Source: Rhizobium sp. Leaf453 (GTDB lineage: Bacteria; Pseudomonadota; Alphaproteobacteria; Rhizobiales; Rhizobiaceae). Taken from it: a DNA stretch of 64,000 nucleotides. The stretch covers positions 288,291-352,290 of the forward strand of contig NZ_LMRG01000023.1 of assembly GCF_001425605.1 (NCBI RefSeq), given 5' to 3'. How positions within the stretch are numbered: position 1 is the first letter of the stretch; each line of letters starts with the position of its first letter. Positions 26,918 to 36,014 of this stretch are shown piece by piece. A program made the translations under genes and the position numbers. The notes beneath the pieces were generated by a model, which did not search any database, was not told the DNA's origin, and saw only the letters and a list, made by a program, of their open reading frames with translations.

Positions 26918-27842
26918 GATGAAAAACCTTGAAATTGGACAGGACGCCATCCTGATAACCGGGCCGACCGCCAGCGGCAAGTCCGCTCTCGCCGTCGATC
27001 TGGCGCGGCGTAACAATGGCGTGGTCATCAACGCCGACAGCATGCAGGTTTACGATACGCTTCACGTGCTGACGGCGCGGCCATCCGACGCGGATATGCA
27101 GGGCATTCCCCACCATCTCTACGGCCATGTTCCCGCCTCACAGCATTACTCGACCGGTGAATGGTTTCGGGACGCGACCCACCTCTTGGCGCGAGTGCGG
27201 GGCGAGGGGCGGATTCCCGTGTTTGTCGGCGGCACCGGGCTTTATTTCAAGGCGTTGACGGGTGGATTGTCGGACATGCCTGCCGTTCCCGCGTCCATTC
27301 GCGACGCCGTGCGGCTTCAGTTGCAGGAGGAGGGGGCAGAGGCGCTTCATGTCATTCTGACAGCCAAGGATCCAGGTATGGCCGAGACGCTGCGTCCTGG
27401 GGACGGCCAGCGCATCGCCCGAGCACTGGAGATTTTCGAAGCCACCGGCCAATCGATCCGCCATTTCCAGGAGCAGCAAGGGCCAGTGGCGATCGATCCG
27501 GATCGGGCCATGAAAATTGTCGTCCTGCCGGAGCGCGACCTTCTGCGTCAACGGATCAACAGACGGTTCTCCGGCATGCTCGACACCGGCGCGGTCGAGG
27601 AGGTCGAGGCATTGATGGCACTGGATTTAAAGCCGGACATGCCGGCGATGAAGGGGATCGGTGTGCCGCAGATAGCGGCGATGCTGGCGGGAGCGATGAG
27701 CAAGGACGAGGTGATCGAGACTGCGTCGGCCGCGACGCGTCAGTATGCCAAGCGGCAGATGACGTGGTTCCGCAATCAGTTGGATGAGAACTGGCTGCGA
27801 TGGGACCCGCAATCGGTCGAGCGTGATGCTACTTCCGGATGA
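26916..27842 (+). CDS. miaA: tRNA dimethylallyltransferase
   Basis: 308 residues. P-loop GPTASGKS at 16-23, substrate motifs NADSMQVYDTL and RPSD, the GGTGLYFKAL signature and the C-terminal RQYAKRQMTWFRNQ are all present. It isopentenylates A37 of tRNAs reading UNN codons. ATG 26916 or the next ATG at 26919 (with GAAGG upstream) may be used. The 3' end overlaps the convergent ATPase gene by 14 bases. Confidence 0.95.
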   Translation: MMKNLEIGQDAILITGPTASGKSALAVDLARRNNGVVINADSMQVYDTLHVLTARPSDADMQGIPHHLYGHVPASQHYSTGEWFRDATHLLARVRGEGRIPVFVGGTGLYFKALTGGLSDMPAVPASIRDAVRLQLQEEGAEALHVILTAKDPGMAETLRPGDGQRIARALEIFEATGQSIRHFQEQQGPVAIDPDRAMKIVVLPERDLLRQRINRRFSGMLDTGAVEEVEALMALDLKPDMPAMKGIGVPQIAAMLAGAMSKDEVIETASAATRQYAKRQMTWFRNQLDENWLRWDPQSVERDATSG

Positions 27843-29910
27843 TGCTGCTCAGCGGTTTCTTCAGCAGGCTTTCGCGCAGGGACGGTCGTGGCTGATCCGA
27901 CTGCGGCTGGGCGAAGCTTGGCGCGGGACGCACGGGCTGACGATAAGGCTCGGGCGCCGGTTGGCGCATAGGGTCTTCCGAAAGCAGTTGGCTGCGGATC
28001 TGGTTGAAACGCTCCAAATGCGGATTGACCTGTTCCGTGCGCGGCAGCATGCCGGGATTATAGGGCTCGGATGCGCCCTCTTCGGAATCACGCCAGGCGA
28101 CCGGCGCGGTCGGTTCCGCCAAGCCATCGCTTTCCATATAGCTGCCTTCAATGGATGGCGGCTGCGGCAAACTGTTGACAACGGTGTTGTAGGACTGCTG
28201 GAACCCTGAAATGTCCGGCCCGTTCATGGCGCGCATCCGGGCGACGACGTTGCGCAGATCGACCGTATCGGGGGTTTCGTCAGTGACCTTGACGGCGACA
28301 CCATTGGCTTTTGGCAGGTTCTTTTCGTCGACGCGGGTAAACCGCATGCGCATGGGAACCGCGACGGCCTCGCCGAAGGCGATCGCCTCGCCGTTGCCGA
28401 TCGAGGAAATGAAGCTGGTCGTCGAGACCGACGAATTGGGAATGGCCGAGCGGATGATTTCCTGGTCGCGGTCGTTGGACAGACGCATCGCGAACACGGT
28501 CGAGCACTGCGACAGGATCGTCGGGTCCAGTTCGCCGGGCCGCTGGGTAATGATCCCGAGCGACACGCCGTATTTTCGCCCTTCCTTGGCGATACGGGCG
28601 ATGGCCTGCCGCGTCGGTACGAAACCAAGGCTGGCGTCGGCCGGAACATAGCGGTGCGCCTCCTCGCAGACGACCAGCATGTGAACGCCGCCATTGCTCC
28701 ACAGGCCGATTTCGAACGCCATGCGGCAAAGCACGGATGCTACCGAGTTGACGACTTCGGAAGGAATGCCGGCGAGCTGGAATGTCGTGATCGGCTTGCC
28801 GTCGCCTGGAATGCGGAAGATCTTGGCGATTGTCTCCAGGATCGTGTCGGTGATCGTGTTCGAGGAGAACATGAAATTGTAGCGCGGGTCGTTGATCGCG
28901 CCGATGACCTTCACCTTGAGGGAGCGCAGGTGCGGCTTGTCGTTGCGGCCTTCCAGCCGGCCGATGCGTTCATCGATCAGGGCTAGCAGATCGGCCATGC
29001 GATAGGGCACCGGTGTGTCCGCGGTCATCGAGCTTTTTTCGCTGGTCCGGCGCGCGAGGCTCGATTCCGATCCCTTGAAGGCGCGCTTGGCCTCCGGAAT
29101 GACGTCGCGCAGGATGTCCAGTTCTTCCGGCACCGGCGGGCGGCCGCGGAAGATGACCTCGGCGAATTCCTCAAGCTTCATCAGCCAGAAGGGCAGGTCG
29201 AGATTATCCGTATCGATGACGACGGCCAGATCCGGAAACGCGGCCGCAAATTCGTTGTGCGGATCGAGGATCAGCACGCGCAGCTTCGGATCGGAAATAA
29301 TGGCCTTGCGCAGGAGCAGGGCGACGGAGGTCGACTTGCCGACACCGGTGGTGCCGACAATGGCGAAATGCTTCGACAGCATGGACGGAACATGGATCAA
29401 CGCGTCGAGGCTGTCATCCTGCGTCAGCTTGCCGATGACACACGATTCGGATTTGCCGGTGTCGTAAATGCGGGCAAGGTCTGCCGCACGGATGCGGTGG
29501 GCAATGGCGCCGAGATGCGGATAGGCGCTGATGCCGGCGGAGAATTCCTCGCGGCCGGACACGCCGATATGGACCTCGCCCATCAATTCCACTTCGACGC
29601 GGAAGACGTTGTCGATTTCTTCGCCCCATTCATTGGTGGCGGTCTGCATGGAATAGACGAGGGCGACGACGCGGTTCTCACCGACAGTGATCGAGATCAG
29701 GCGGCCGACGGACCACAGCTCGCTGAGCGTCGTCTCGCCGTTTTCGGCGATCGCCGCGATCGTCGCACGCGAACCGCTGCACGCGACAACGCGCCCGAGG
29801 AAGCGGTTGCCCCGTTTCAGGGTATCACGCCGCTCCTGCTCGCCCGCGCTGATCGATGAATGTAGATCGCTATTGAGCAATACAAAACCTCTGGTCCAGA
29901 AATTGCACAC
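27829..29910 (-). CDS. HerA/DUF87-type ATPase
   Basis: Up to 693 residues. An N-terminal HAS-barrel-like region (GNRFLGRVVACSGSRATI...) is followed by a P-loop GTTGVGKST near residues 186-193, Walker B LVVCEEAH and a sensor-like ITQRPGELDP. This is the DUF87/HerA-FtsK class, hexameric motors in DNA end processing or translocation. The C-terminal 110 residues are Pro/Gln-rich and probably disordered. The GTG at 29910 is the longest start; a TTG at 29880 (reading MLNSDLHSS) is equally possible. No NurA nuclease partner is adjacent. Confidence 0.85.
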   Translation of the reverse strand: MCNFWTRGFVLLNSDLHSSISAGEQERRDTLKRGNRFLGRVVACSGSRATIAAIAENGETTLSELWSVGRLISITVGENRVVALVYSMQTATNEWGEEIDNVFRVEVELMGEVHIGVSGREEFSAGISAYPHLGAIAHRIRAADLARIYDTGKSESCVIGKLTQDDSLDALIHVPSMLSKHFAIVGTTGVGKSTSVALLLRKAIISDPKLRVLILDPHNEFAAAFPDLAVVIDTDNLDLPFWLMKLEEFAEVIFRGRPPVPEELDILRDVIPEAKRAFKGSESSLARRTSEKSSMTADTPVPYRMADLLALIDERIGRLEGRNDKPHLRSLKVKVIGAINDPRYNFMFSSNTITDTILETIAKIFRIPGDGKPITTFQLAGIPSEVVNSVASVLCRMAFEIGLWSNGGVHMLVVCEEAHRYVPADASLGFVPTRQAIARIAKEGRKYGVSLGIITQRPGELDPTILSQCSTVFAMRLSNDRDQEIIRSAIPNSSVSTTSFISSIGNGEAIAFGEAVAVPMRMRFTRVDEKNLPKANGVAVKVTDETPDTVDLRNVVARMRAMNGPDISGFQQSYNTVVNSLPQPPSIEGSYMESDGLAEPTAPVAWRDSEEGASEPYNPGMLPRTEQVNPHLERFNQIRSQLLSEDPMRQPAPEPYRQPVRPAPSFAQPQSDQPRPSLRESLLKKPLSSIIRK

Positions 29911-29996
29911 TATCCGAAGGGATTTAATAAGTAGTTTCGAGGGCTTGGGTGGATGTGTGCCGTTTTGGACCCGCGCCGGCTATTTTAGGAAAAGCG

Positions 29997-30025
29997 TTGA
30001 CGGGAGGGGCTTTTGCCGATATCAC
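29997..30025 (+). promoter_or_regulatory. Candidate promoter of ilvB leader
   Basis: TTGACG (29997-30002), 17-base spacer, TATCAC (30020-30025). The -35 is good and the -10 weak. If used, transcription would begin at about 30032-30034, on or next to the leader ATG, giving a nearly leaderless message. Confidence 0.4.
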
Positions 30026-30033
30026 TCGCGACC

Positions 30034-30090
30034 ATGATCAAGATCGCAGCAATTCTTGTGGTGGGACCGCGCATGGGCAGGATGGTGTAA
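30034..30090 (+). CDS. ilvL: ilvB attenuator leader peptide
   Basis: An 18-codon frame, MIKIAAILVVGPRMGRMV, ahead of acetolactate synthase. It contains three Ile, one Leu and three Val codons with an uninterrupted Ile-Leu-Val-Val block at codons 7-10, the composition expected of a branched-chain amino acid sensing leader. It overlaps the 5' arm of a strong hairpin (30068-30117) and is followed by a terminator at 30125. There is no good ribosome site directly upstream, consistent with a leaderless start as reported for rhizobial trpL. Not detected by standard gene callers because of length. Confidence 0.75.
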   Translation: MIKIAAILVVGPRMGRMV

Positions 30091-30117
30091 CCATCCGGCG
30101 ATAGCCACCCATGCGCG
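30068..30117 (+). promoter_or_regulatory. Attenuator pause/anti-antiterminator hairpin
   Basis: CGCGCATGGG (30068-30077) pairs perfectly with CCCATGCGCG (30108-30117). A second hairpin, GGATGG/CCATCC around the leader stop codon, is nested inside. The outer 5' arm lies within the leader peptide codons directly after the Val-Val block, so ribosome stalling would open it. Confidence 0.7.
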
Positions 30118-30124
30118 ACATACG

Positions 30125-30147
30125 AGGCCCTGACGGGGCCTTTTTTT
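30125..30147 (+). terminator. ilvB attenuator terminator
   Basis: AGGCCC, five-base loop TGACG, GGGCCT, then seven T. It lies 41-59 bases before the ilvB start codons rather than after a gene, which marks it as an attenuator. Confidence 0.8.
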
Positions 30148-30205
30148 ATGCCTTCAAACACGATAATCACAGCCAAAACTCAGAAACATGGACGGAAATA
30201 GGCCA

Positions 30206-32008
30206 ATGAGCGGCACAGACAACCAGACGCAGGGCAGCCAGGATAATCGCATGACCGGGGCGGAGATTGTTCTTCAGGCACTGAGGGACAATGGAGTGGA
30301 GCATATCTTCGGTTATCCCGGCGGCGCCGTCCTGCCGATCTACGACGAAATCTTCCAGCAGGATGATATTCAGCACATCCTCGTTCGCCACGAGCAGGGC
30401 GCCGGCCACATGGCCGAAGGCTATGCCCGTTCGACCGGCAAGGTCGGTGTTCTGCTAGTCACCTCGGGTCCGGGTGCTACCAATGCCGTCACGCCGCTGC
30501 AGGATGCGCTGATGGATTCGATCCCGCTCGTCTGCCTGACGGGCCAGGTCCCGACCTCGCTGATCGGCTCGGACGCTTTCCAGGAATGTGACACCGTCGG
30601 CATCACGCGGCCGTGCACCAAGCACAACTGGCTGGTCAAGGACGTCAACGAACTGGCCGGTATCATCCATGAGGCTTTCCGCATCGCCCAGTCCGGCCGT
30701 CCCGGACCGGTCGTCGTCGATATTCCGAAGGACGTCCAGTTCGCCACCGGCACCTATACGCCGCCGGATGCCGCGCCGATCCAGGCGAGCTACCAACCGA
30801 AACTGCAGGGCGACGCACGGCGGATCGCCGAAGCCGTCGAAATGATGAAGTCCGCCCGCCGGCCGGTCATCTATTCCGGTGGTGGCGTCATCAACTCCGG
30901 CCCGGAAGCCTCGCAGTTGTTGCGCGAACTGGTCGAACTGACCAATTTCCCGATCACCTCGACGCTGATGGGGCTCGGTGCCTATCCGGCATCGGGCAAG
31001 AACTGGCTGGGCATGCTCGGCATGCACGGCACGTTCGAAGCCAACATGGCGATGCATGACTGCGACGTCATGGTCTGCATCGGCGCCCGTTTTGACGACC
31101 GTATCACCGGCCGTCTGAACGCCTTTTCGCCGAATTCCAAGAAGATCCACATCGATATCGATCCGTCCTCGATCAACAAGACCGTTCGCGTCGATGTTCC
31201 GATCATCGGCGATGTCGGCAACGTCCTGGAGGACATGGTCCGTCAGTGGCGTGCGTCCGCCAAGGACATCGACAAGAACCGCCTAGAAGACTGGTGGACA
31301 GGCATCGTTCGTTGGCGCGGCCGCAATTCGCTCGCCTACAAGATGAACGACGACGTCATCATGCCGCAATATGCCATCCAGCGTCTCTACGAATTGACCA
31401 AGCATCGCGACACCTACATCACCACGGAAGTCGGCCAGCACCAGATGTGGGCGGCGCAGTTCTATGGCTTCGAACAGCCGAACCGGTGGATGACCTCGGG
31501 TGGTCTCGGCACGATGGGCTACGGCTTCCCGGCAGCAATTGGCGTCCAGGTTGCCCATCCCGATGCGCTCGTCATCGACATTGCCGGCGATGCCTCGATC
31601 CAGATGTGCATCCAGGAAATGTCCTGCGCCGTGCAGCATAACCTGCCGGTCAAGATCTTCATCCTCAACAACCAGTATATGGGCATGGTCCGTCAGTGGC
31701 AGCAGTTGCTGCACGGCAACCGCCTGTCGAACTCCTATACCGAGGCCATGCCCGATTTCGTCAAACTGGCGGAAGCCTACGGCGGCGTCGGCATCCGCTG
31801 CGACAAGCCGGCAGATCTCGATGCTGCCATCCTGCAGATGATCGACAGCCCGGCACCGGTGATCTTCGATTGCCGCGTCGCAAACCTCGCCAACTGCTTC
31901 CCGATGATCCCGTCGGGCAAGGCGCATAACGAGATGCTGTTGCCGGACGAAGCCACGGACGAAGCGGTCGCCAACGCGATCGACGCCAAGGGCCGCGCAC
32001 TGGTTTGA
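30206..32008 (+). CDS. ilvB: Acetolactate synthase large subunit
   Basis: About 600 residues; a start at 30188 would add six. TPP-dependent enzyme with the N-terminal catalytic-glutamate motif HEQGAGHMAEGYAR, FAD-binding middle domain and the TPP/Mg motif GDASIQMCIQEM with NNQYMGMVRQW. It makes acetolactate and acetohydroxybutyrate, the first common step to Val, Leu and Ile. The small subunit gene follows 22 bases later. Expression is probably attenuated by the upstream leader. Confidence 0.97.
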   Translation: MSGTDNQTQGSQDNRMTGAEIVLQALRDNGVEHIFGYPGGAVLPIYDEIFQQDDIQHILVRHEQGAGHMAEGYARSTGKVGVLLVTSGPGATNAVTPLQDALMDSIPLVCLTGQVPTSLIGSDAFQECDTVGITRPCTKHNWLVKDVNELAGIIHEAFRIAQSGRPGPVVVDIPKDVQFATGTYTPPDAAPIQASYQPKLQGDARRIAEAVEMMKSARRPVIYSGGGVINSGPEASQLLRELVELTNFPITSTLMGLGAYPASGKNWLGMLGMHGTFEANMAMHDCDVMVCIGARFDDRITGRLNAFSPNSKKIHIDIDPSSINKTVRVDVPIIGDVGNVLEDMVRQWRASAKDIDKNRLEDWWTGIVRWRGRNSLAYKMNDDVIMPQYAIQRLYELTKHRDTYITTEVGQHQMWAAQFYGFEQPNRWMTSGGLGTMGYGFPAAIGVQVAHPDALVIDIAGDASIQMCIQEMSCAVQHNLPVKIFILNNQYMGMVRQWQQLLHGNRLSNSYTEAMPDFVKLAEAYGGVGIRCDKPADLDAAILQMIDSPAPVIFDCRVANLANCFPMIPSGKAHNEMLLPDEATDEAVANAIDAKGRALV

Positions 32009-32030
32009 TGAGATAGAAAGAGCAAAGATA

Positions 32031-32603
32031 ATGAACGCACATCTTCAGCCGACCGGCTCCGCCTATTTCATCGCCAAGGAAACGGAAAAGGCCGAGAACC
32101 ACACGCTTTCGGTTCTCGTCGACAACGAACCGGGGGTGCTTGCCCGCGTCATCGGCCTGTTTTCCGGCCGTGGCTACAATATCGAGAGCCTGACCGTCTC
32201 GGAAACAGAACACCAGTCGCACCTGTCGCGCATCACCATTGTGACGCGCGGCACGCCGCACGTGTTGGAGCAGATCAAGGCACAGCTGGAACGCATCGTT
32301 CCGGTCCACCGCGTCGTCGATTTGACGGTTCGTGCCGCGGAACTCGGCCATGACCGGCCGATCGAGCGCGAGGTGGCACTTGTAAAGGTGTCGGGCGAGG
32401 GGGAAACCCGCGCCGAGACCTTGCGCCTGGCCGATGCCTTCCATGCCAAGGTGATCGATGCGACTCTCGAGCACTTCATCCTGGAAATCACCGGCAAGTC
32501 ATCCAAGATCGACCAGTTCATTGCCATCATGAAGCCGCTCGGCGTCATCGAAGTTTGCCGCACCGGCATCGCGGCGATGAACCGTGGTCCGCAGGGAATG
32601 TAA
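32031..32603 (+). CDS. ilvH: Acetolactate synthase regulatory subunit
   Basis: 190 residues with an N-terminal ACT domain (TLSVLVDNEPGVLARVIGLFSGRGYNIESLTV) that binds valine for feedback inhibition and a C-terminal ALS_ss_C domain ending in IEVCRTGIAAMNRG. It activates IlvB and gives valine sensitivity. Cotranscribed with ilvB and followed by a clear terminator. Confidence 0.97.
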   Translation: MNAHLQPTGSAYFIAKETEKAENHTLSVLVDNEPGVLARVIGLFSGRGYNIESLTVSETEHQSHLSRITIVTRGTPHVLEQIKAQLERIVPVHRVVDLTVRAAELGHDRPIEREVALVKVSGEGETRAETLRLADAFHAKVIDATLEHFILEITGKSSKIDQFIAIMKPLGVIEVCRTGIAAMNRGPQGM

Positions 32604-32610
32604 AAGCAAA

Positions 32611-32634
32611 AGGGGCGCTGTGGCGCCCCTTTTT
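32611..32634 (+). terminator. Terminator after ilvBH
   Basis: AGGGGCGC, loop TGTG, GCGCCCCT, then TTTT. Perfect eight-pair stem; serves ilvH and possibly the convergent reductase. Confidence 0.88.
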
Positions 32635-32653
32635 AATTCGGGATTTGATCGTC

Positions 32654-33499
32654 TCAGATCATCTCCAGCGGCATCTTCTTCCTTGGTGGCGGGAAAGTCC
32701 GGTCGAGGATTTCGAGGTCATCCGGTGTCAGGTGAACGTCCACCGCGGCACGGTTTTCGCGGACGCGTTCGGGCATGCCGGTCTTGGGGATGACGATGAC
32801 GCCGGGATTGCGGATGAGGACGGCCAGCGCCACCTGGGCGACGGTTGCCTGATGCGCTTTGGCGATATGAACCAGGTCCGGATGACGGAGAAGTCGGCTT
32901 TCGTCGAGCGGCGAATAAGCCATGACCGGAATGCCGCTCTTGCGGCTGTCCTTCAGGAGGTCGTATTCGATGCCACGACGGTTGAGGTTATACAGGACCT
33001 GGTTGGTCGCGACGTTTCCGCCGTTCGGGACGCCGTAGAGTTCGTCCATGTCGTCGAGATCGAAATTTGAGACACCCCATGCGCCGATCTTGCCGGCCTG
33101 CTTCAGCGTCTCGAACGCCTCGACGGTTTCTGCAAGCGGATAGCGGCCGCGCCAGTGGAGCAGGTAGAGATCGATCTGCTCGACGCCCAGCCGTTTGAGA
33201 CTGGCCTCGCAGGCCCGAATGGTGCCCTCGCGACTGGCATTGGAGGGAAGGACCTTGCTGACGAGGAATGCGTCACCGCGCCGCCCCTTGATCGCTTCGG
33301 CGACGACCCGTTCGGCACCACCGTCGGCATACATTTCCGCCGTATCGATCAGCGTCATGCCGAGATCGAGCCCGTGCCGCAGGCTCTTGGCCTCATCCGC
33401 TGCAGTTTTCTTGTTTTCGCCCATATGCCATGTGCCCTGGCCGATGACCGGAACAGTCCTGCCATCTGGAAATGCAGTGGTGGGGATGGCGCCTGGCAT
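32654..33499 (-). CDS. Aldo/keto reductase
   Basis: 281-residue TIM-barrel NADPH oxidoreductase. The catalytic tetrad is visible as D52 (LIDTAEMY), Y57, K82 (LVSKVLP) and H115 (YLLHWRG), with the cofactor motif IPKTG near the end. ATG 33499 has GAGAGGA upstream. Substrate not predictable; similar to 2,5-diketogluconate-reductase-like AKRs. Divergent from the LysE gene. Confidence 0.9.
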   Translation of the reverse strand: MPGAIPTTAFPDGRTVPVIGQGTWHMGENKKTAADEAKSLRHGLDLGMTLIDTAEMYADGGAERVVAEAIKGRRGDAFLVSKVLPSNASREGTIRACEASLKRLGVEQIDLYLLHWRGRYPLAETVEAFETLKQAGKIGAWGVSNFDLDDMDELYGVPNGGNVATNQVLYNLNRRGIEYDLLKDSRKSGIPVMAYSPLDESRLLRHPDLVHIAKAHQATVAQVALAVLIRNPGVIVIPKTGMPERVRENRAAVDVHLTPDDLEILDRTFPPPRKKMPLEMI

Positions 33500-33652
33500 G
33501 GGAATCCTCTCTCGTCGGCACGACTGACGATCCGTCGTATGGATGGTCGATGTCTCATTTAAGGCGTATCGTTCCGGAGCAAAGGGCTGTTCGTGAAAAA
33601 CAATGCGAAACGCTTCTTGTCACCGTGACAAGTTTCGGGTGGTCCGAGTCGA

Positions 33653-33673
33653 TAGGTCAGTTAAACTGACCTA
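33653..33673. promoter_or_regulatory. 21-bp perfect palindrome upstream of lysE/nitrile hydratase operon
   Basis: TAGGTCAGTT, one central A, then its exact complement AACTGACCTA, ending 18 bases before the LysE ATG and overlapping the expected promoter/5' leader. The size suits a TetR-, GntR- or MarR-type dimer. No regulator gene is adjacent. Confidence 0.7.
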
Positions 33674-33691
33674 AAATTTCGGGAGGATTCC

Positions 33692-34285
33692 ATGCAGGCC
33701 GACACGCTTTTCGCGTTGTTTCTCTTCGCGTTCACGACGTCGATCACGCCGGGGCCGAACAATATGATGCTGTTCGCATCGGGCGTGAATTTCGGCTTTG
33801 CCCGCACCATTCCGCACATGTTCGGGATCGGCGCCGGTTTCCTGACGCTGCTGATTGCCGTCGGCCTCGGTCTTGGTGCGATCCTGCATTCCATGCCCTT
33901 GCTTTACACGGCGCTGAAATTCGCCGGCGGGGCCTATCTGATCTGGATCGCCTGGAAGATCGGCACGTCGCGCAGTCTTTCAGACGGGAGAACAGGTGCC
34001 ATGCCGATGACTTTCCTGCAGGCGGCGGCCTTCCAGTGGATCAACCCCAAGGCCTGGGTCATGGCGGTCACGGCGATGGCAACCTATACCAGCGAGCAGA
34101 GCTACCTGTTCAGCGTCATGGTTGTCGGCATTATCTTCGCGGTGGTCAATGTGCCGAGTGTTTCGACCTGGGCGGGATTCGGATCGGCGCTGCGGCAATG
34201 GCTTTCGCATCCGGTGCGGCTGAAATGGTTCAATATCACCATGGCGGTCTTGCTGGTTCTCAGTCTTTGGCCGATGCTGAAATGA
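33692..34285 (+). CDS. LysE-family amino-acid/metabolite exporter
   Basis: 197 residues with about six hydrophobic helices and the LysE/RhtB signature [20 protein letters not shown] at residues 16-35, plus QWINPKAW in the middle. GGGAGG precedes the ATG. It is 16 bases upstream of the nitrile hydratase alpha gene and probably in the same operon, so its cargo may be related to nitrile or amide metabolism; that is inference. Confidence 0.9.
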   Translation: MQADTLFALFLFAFTTSITPGPNNMMLFASGVNFGFARTIPHMFGIGAGFLTLLIAVGLGLGAILHSMPLLYTALKFAGGAYLIWIAWKIGTSRSLSDGRTGAMPMTFLQAAAFQWINPKAWVMAVTAMATYTSEQSYLFSVMVVGIIFAVVNVPSVSTWAGFGSALRQWLSHPVRLKWFNITMAVLLVLSLWPMLK

Positions 34286-34301
34286 ACGAGGGATCAACGC
34301 A

Positions 34302-34943
34302 ATGACGTCTCACGATCACGATCATGACCACCATGATGGTCACCACCACGACAATCATTTCTCCGACATGCAGGCGCGGGTGAAGGCGCTGGAAACAATC
34401 CTGACCCAGAAGGGCCTGATCGATCCGGCCGCCATCGACGCGATCGTCGAGACCTATGAGACCAAGATCGGTCCTCGCAACGGCGCTGCCGTGGTCGCCA
34501 AGGCCTGGAGCGAGCCGGATTTTGCAGACTGGCTGCAGCGGGACGCGACGGCGGCGATCGCCAGTCTTGGCTATATGGGCCGGCAGGGCGAGCACATGCG
34601 TGCCGTCTTCAACACGCCGGAGACGCATAATCTCATCGTTTGCACCCTGTGCTCCTGCTATCCCTGGGCCGTGCTCGGCCTGCCGCCCGTCTGGTACAAG
34701 GCGCCGCCCTATCGCTCGCGTGCCGTGATCGATCCGCGCGGTGTGTTGGCGGAGTTTGGGCTGACGCTGCCGGATAAGCAGAAGATCCGTGTCTGGGATT
34801 CGACGGCGGAGCTGCGCTACATCGTTATTCCTGAACGTCCGGCCGGGACGGATGGCCTCGACCAAAGCGCTCTTGCCGACCTTGTCACGCGGGATTCCAT
34901 GATCGGAACCGGGCTGGCGAAAGCCGGGGCTGGTGCCGCATGA
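34302..34943 (+). CDS. nthA: Nitrile hydratase alpha subunit, cobalt type
   Basis: 213 residues. The metal claw C114-T-L-C117-S118-C119 ([10 protein letters not shown]) has Thr rather than Ser after the first Cys, the usual mark of cobalt enzymes. It hydrates nitriles to amides together with the beta subunit. The first 20 residues are strikingly His/Asp-rich ([16 protein letters not shown]), resembling a metal-binding tail. The beta gene overlaps by four bases. No amidase or aldoxime dehydratase is linked. Confidence 0.93.
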   Translation: MTSHDHDHDHHDGHHHDNHFSDMQARVKALETILTQKGLIDPAAIDAIVETYETKIGPRNGAAVVAKAWSEPDFADWLQRDATAAIASLGYMGRQGEHMRAVFNTPETHNLIVCTLCSCYPWAVLGLPPVWYKAPPYRSRAVIDPRGVLAEFGLTLPDKQKIRVWDSTAELRYIVIPERPAGTDGLDQSALADLVTRDSMIGTGLAKAGAGAA

Positions 34944-35599
34944 ACGGTGCGCAGGACCTTGGCGGACAGCATGGCATGGGGCCGGTCGCGCCGGAAAAGG
35001 ACGAGCCCTATTTCCACGCCGAATGGGAAAAGCGTGCGCTGGGCGTGACGCTGTCCTGCGGTGCCTTTGGCGCCTGGACGATTGATGAAAGCCGGCATGC
35101 GCGCGAGAGCTTGCCGCCGGCGACATACCTTTCCGCCAGCTATTACGAGATCTGGACGCGGGCGCTGGAAACGTTGTTGAAACGGCATGGTTTCGTCTCG
35201 GCGGCGGAACTGGCCGCCGGGCAGATGCTTGAAAGGGGCGCGGAGCCAAAGCGTATCCTGAAGGCTGACATGGTGCCGGCTGTGCTGGCCAAGGGTGGCC
35301 CTTGCGATCGTCCCGTTTCCGATCCGCCGGCATTTACAGTCGGCGAGCAGGTGCGTACGAAAAACTTCAATCCGGAAACGCATACGCGGCTGCCGCGCTA
35401 CGCACGCGCCAAGACCGGCATCATCGAGGCCGTCCAAGGCTCCTTCGTGTTTCCCGATGACAACGCGCATGGGAAGGGTGAAAACCCGCAATGGATCTAC
35501 ACCGTCGTGTTCGATGGCCCGGAAATCTGGGGTGAGGGTGCTGATCCGACCCTCACGGTGTCGATCGATGCGTGGGAGAGTTATCTTGAACGCGCATGA
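34940..35599 (+). CDS. nthB: Nitrile hydratase beta subunit
   Basis: 219 residues, N-terminal [15 protein letters not shown] typical of the family, and C-terminal SH3-like barrel ([29 protein letters not shown]) that packs on the metal site. ATGA overlap with nthA implies coupling and 1:1 synthesis. Confidence 0.94.
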   Translation: MNGAQDLGGQHGMGPVAPEKDEPYFHAEWEKRALGVTLSCGAFGAWTIDESRHARESLPPATYLSASYYEIWTRALETLLKRHGFVSAAELAAGQMLERGAEPKRILKADMVPAVLAKGGPCDRPVSDPPAFTVGEQVRTKNFNPETHTRLPRYARAKTGIIEAVQGSFVFPDDNAHGKGENPQWIYTVVFDGPEIWGEGADPTLTVSIDAWESYLERA

Positions 35600-35957
35600 G
35601 CCTTCTTCACTTCTCGCGGGATCGCCGGGGCTGCCGAAGTCGAACGACGGTGATCCGGTGTTTGCCGAGCCTTGGCAGGCGGAAGCCTTTGCGATGACGG
35701 TGCGGCTGCATGAAAAGGGCGTGTTCTCCTGGAGCGAATGGGCCGAAGCCCTGTCGCACGAACTGTTCAAGCCCGGCCGCCGGGATGATGCCAGCGACTA
35801 TTTCGATTGCTGGGTGGCGGCCTTGTCGCGGCTCGTCACCGAACTGTCGATCACTTCTGTAGACACGCTCGATGACCTGACGCGGAGCTGGCAGCGAGCG
35901 GCGGAAGCGACGCCGCATGGGCAGCCGATCAGGCTGGAAAACGATCCAATTAAATAA
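35586..35957 (+). CDS. Nitrile hydratase accessory/activator protein
   Basis: 123 residues from a TTG start at 35586, which has GGGAGAG five bases upstream and overlaps the end of nthB. Sequence FAEPWQAEAFAMTVRLHEKGVFSWSEWAEAL is the N-terminal signature of the beta-subunit-like activator (P14K/NHLE type) that delivers cobalt to the alpha subunit. Longer frame upstream lies inside nthB. Confidence 0.88.
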   Translation: MNAHEPSSLLAGSPGLPKSNDGDPVFAEPWQAEAFAMTVRLHEKGVFSWSEWAEALSHELFKPGRRDDASDYFDCWVAALSRLVTELSITSVDTLDDLTRSWQRAAEATPHGQPIRLENDPIK

Positions 35958-36014
35958 GGCAATGCTGCCGGCGCATCGCTGCGCCAGTGGGTCGGCTCGG
36001 CCATGTTCGCATGC

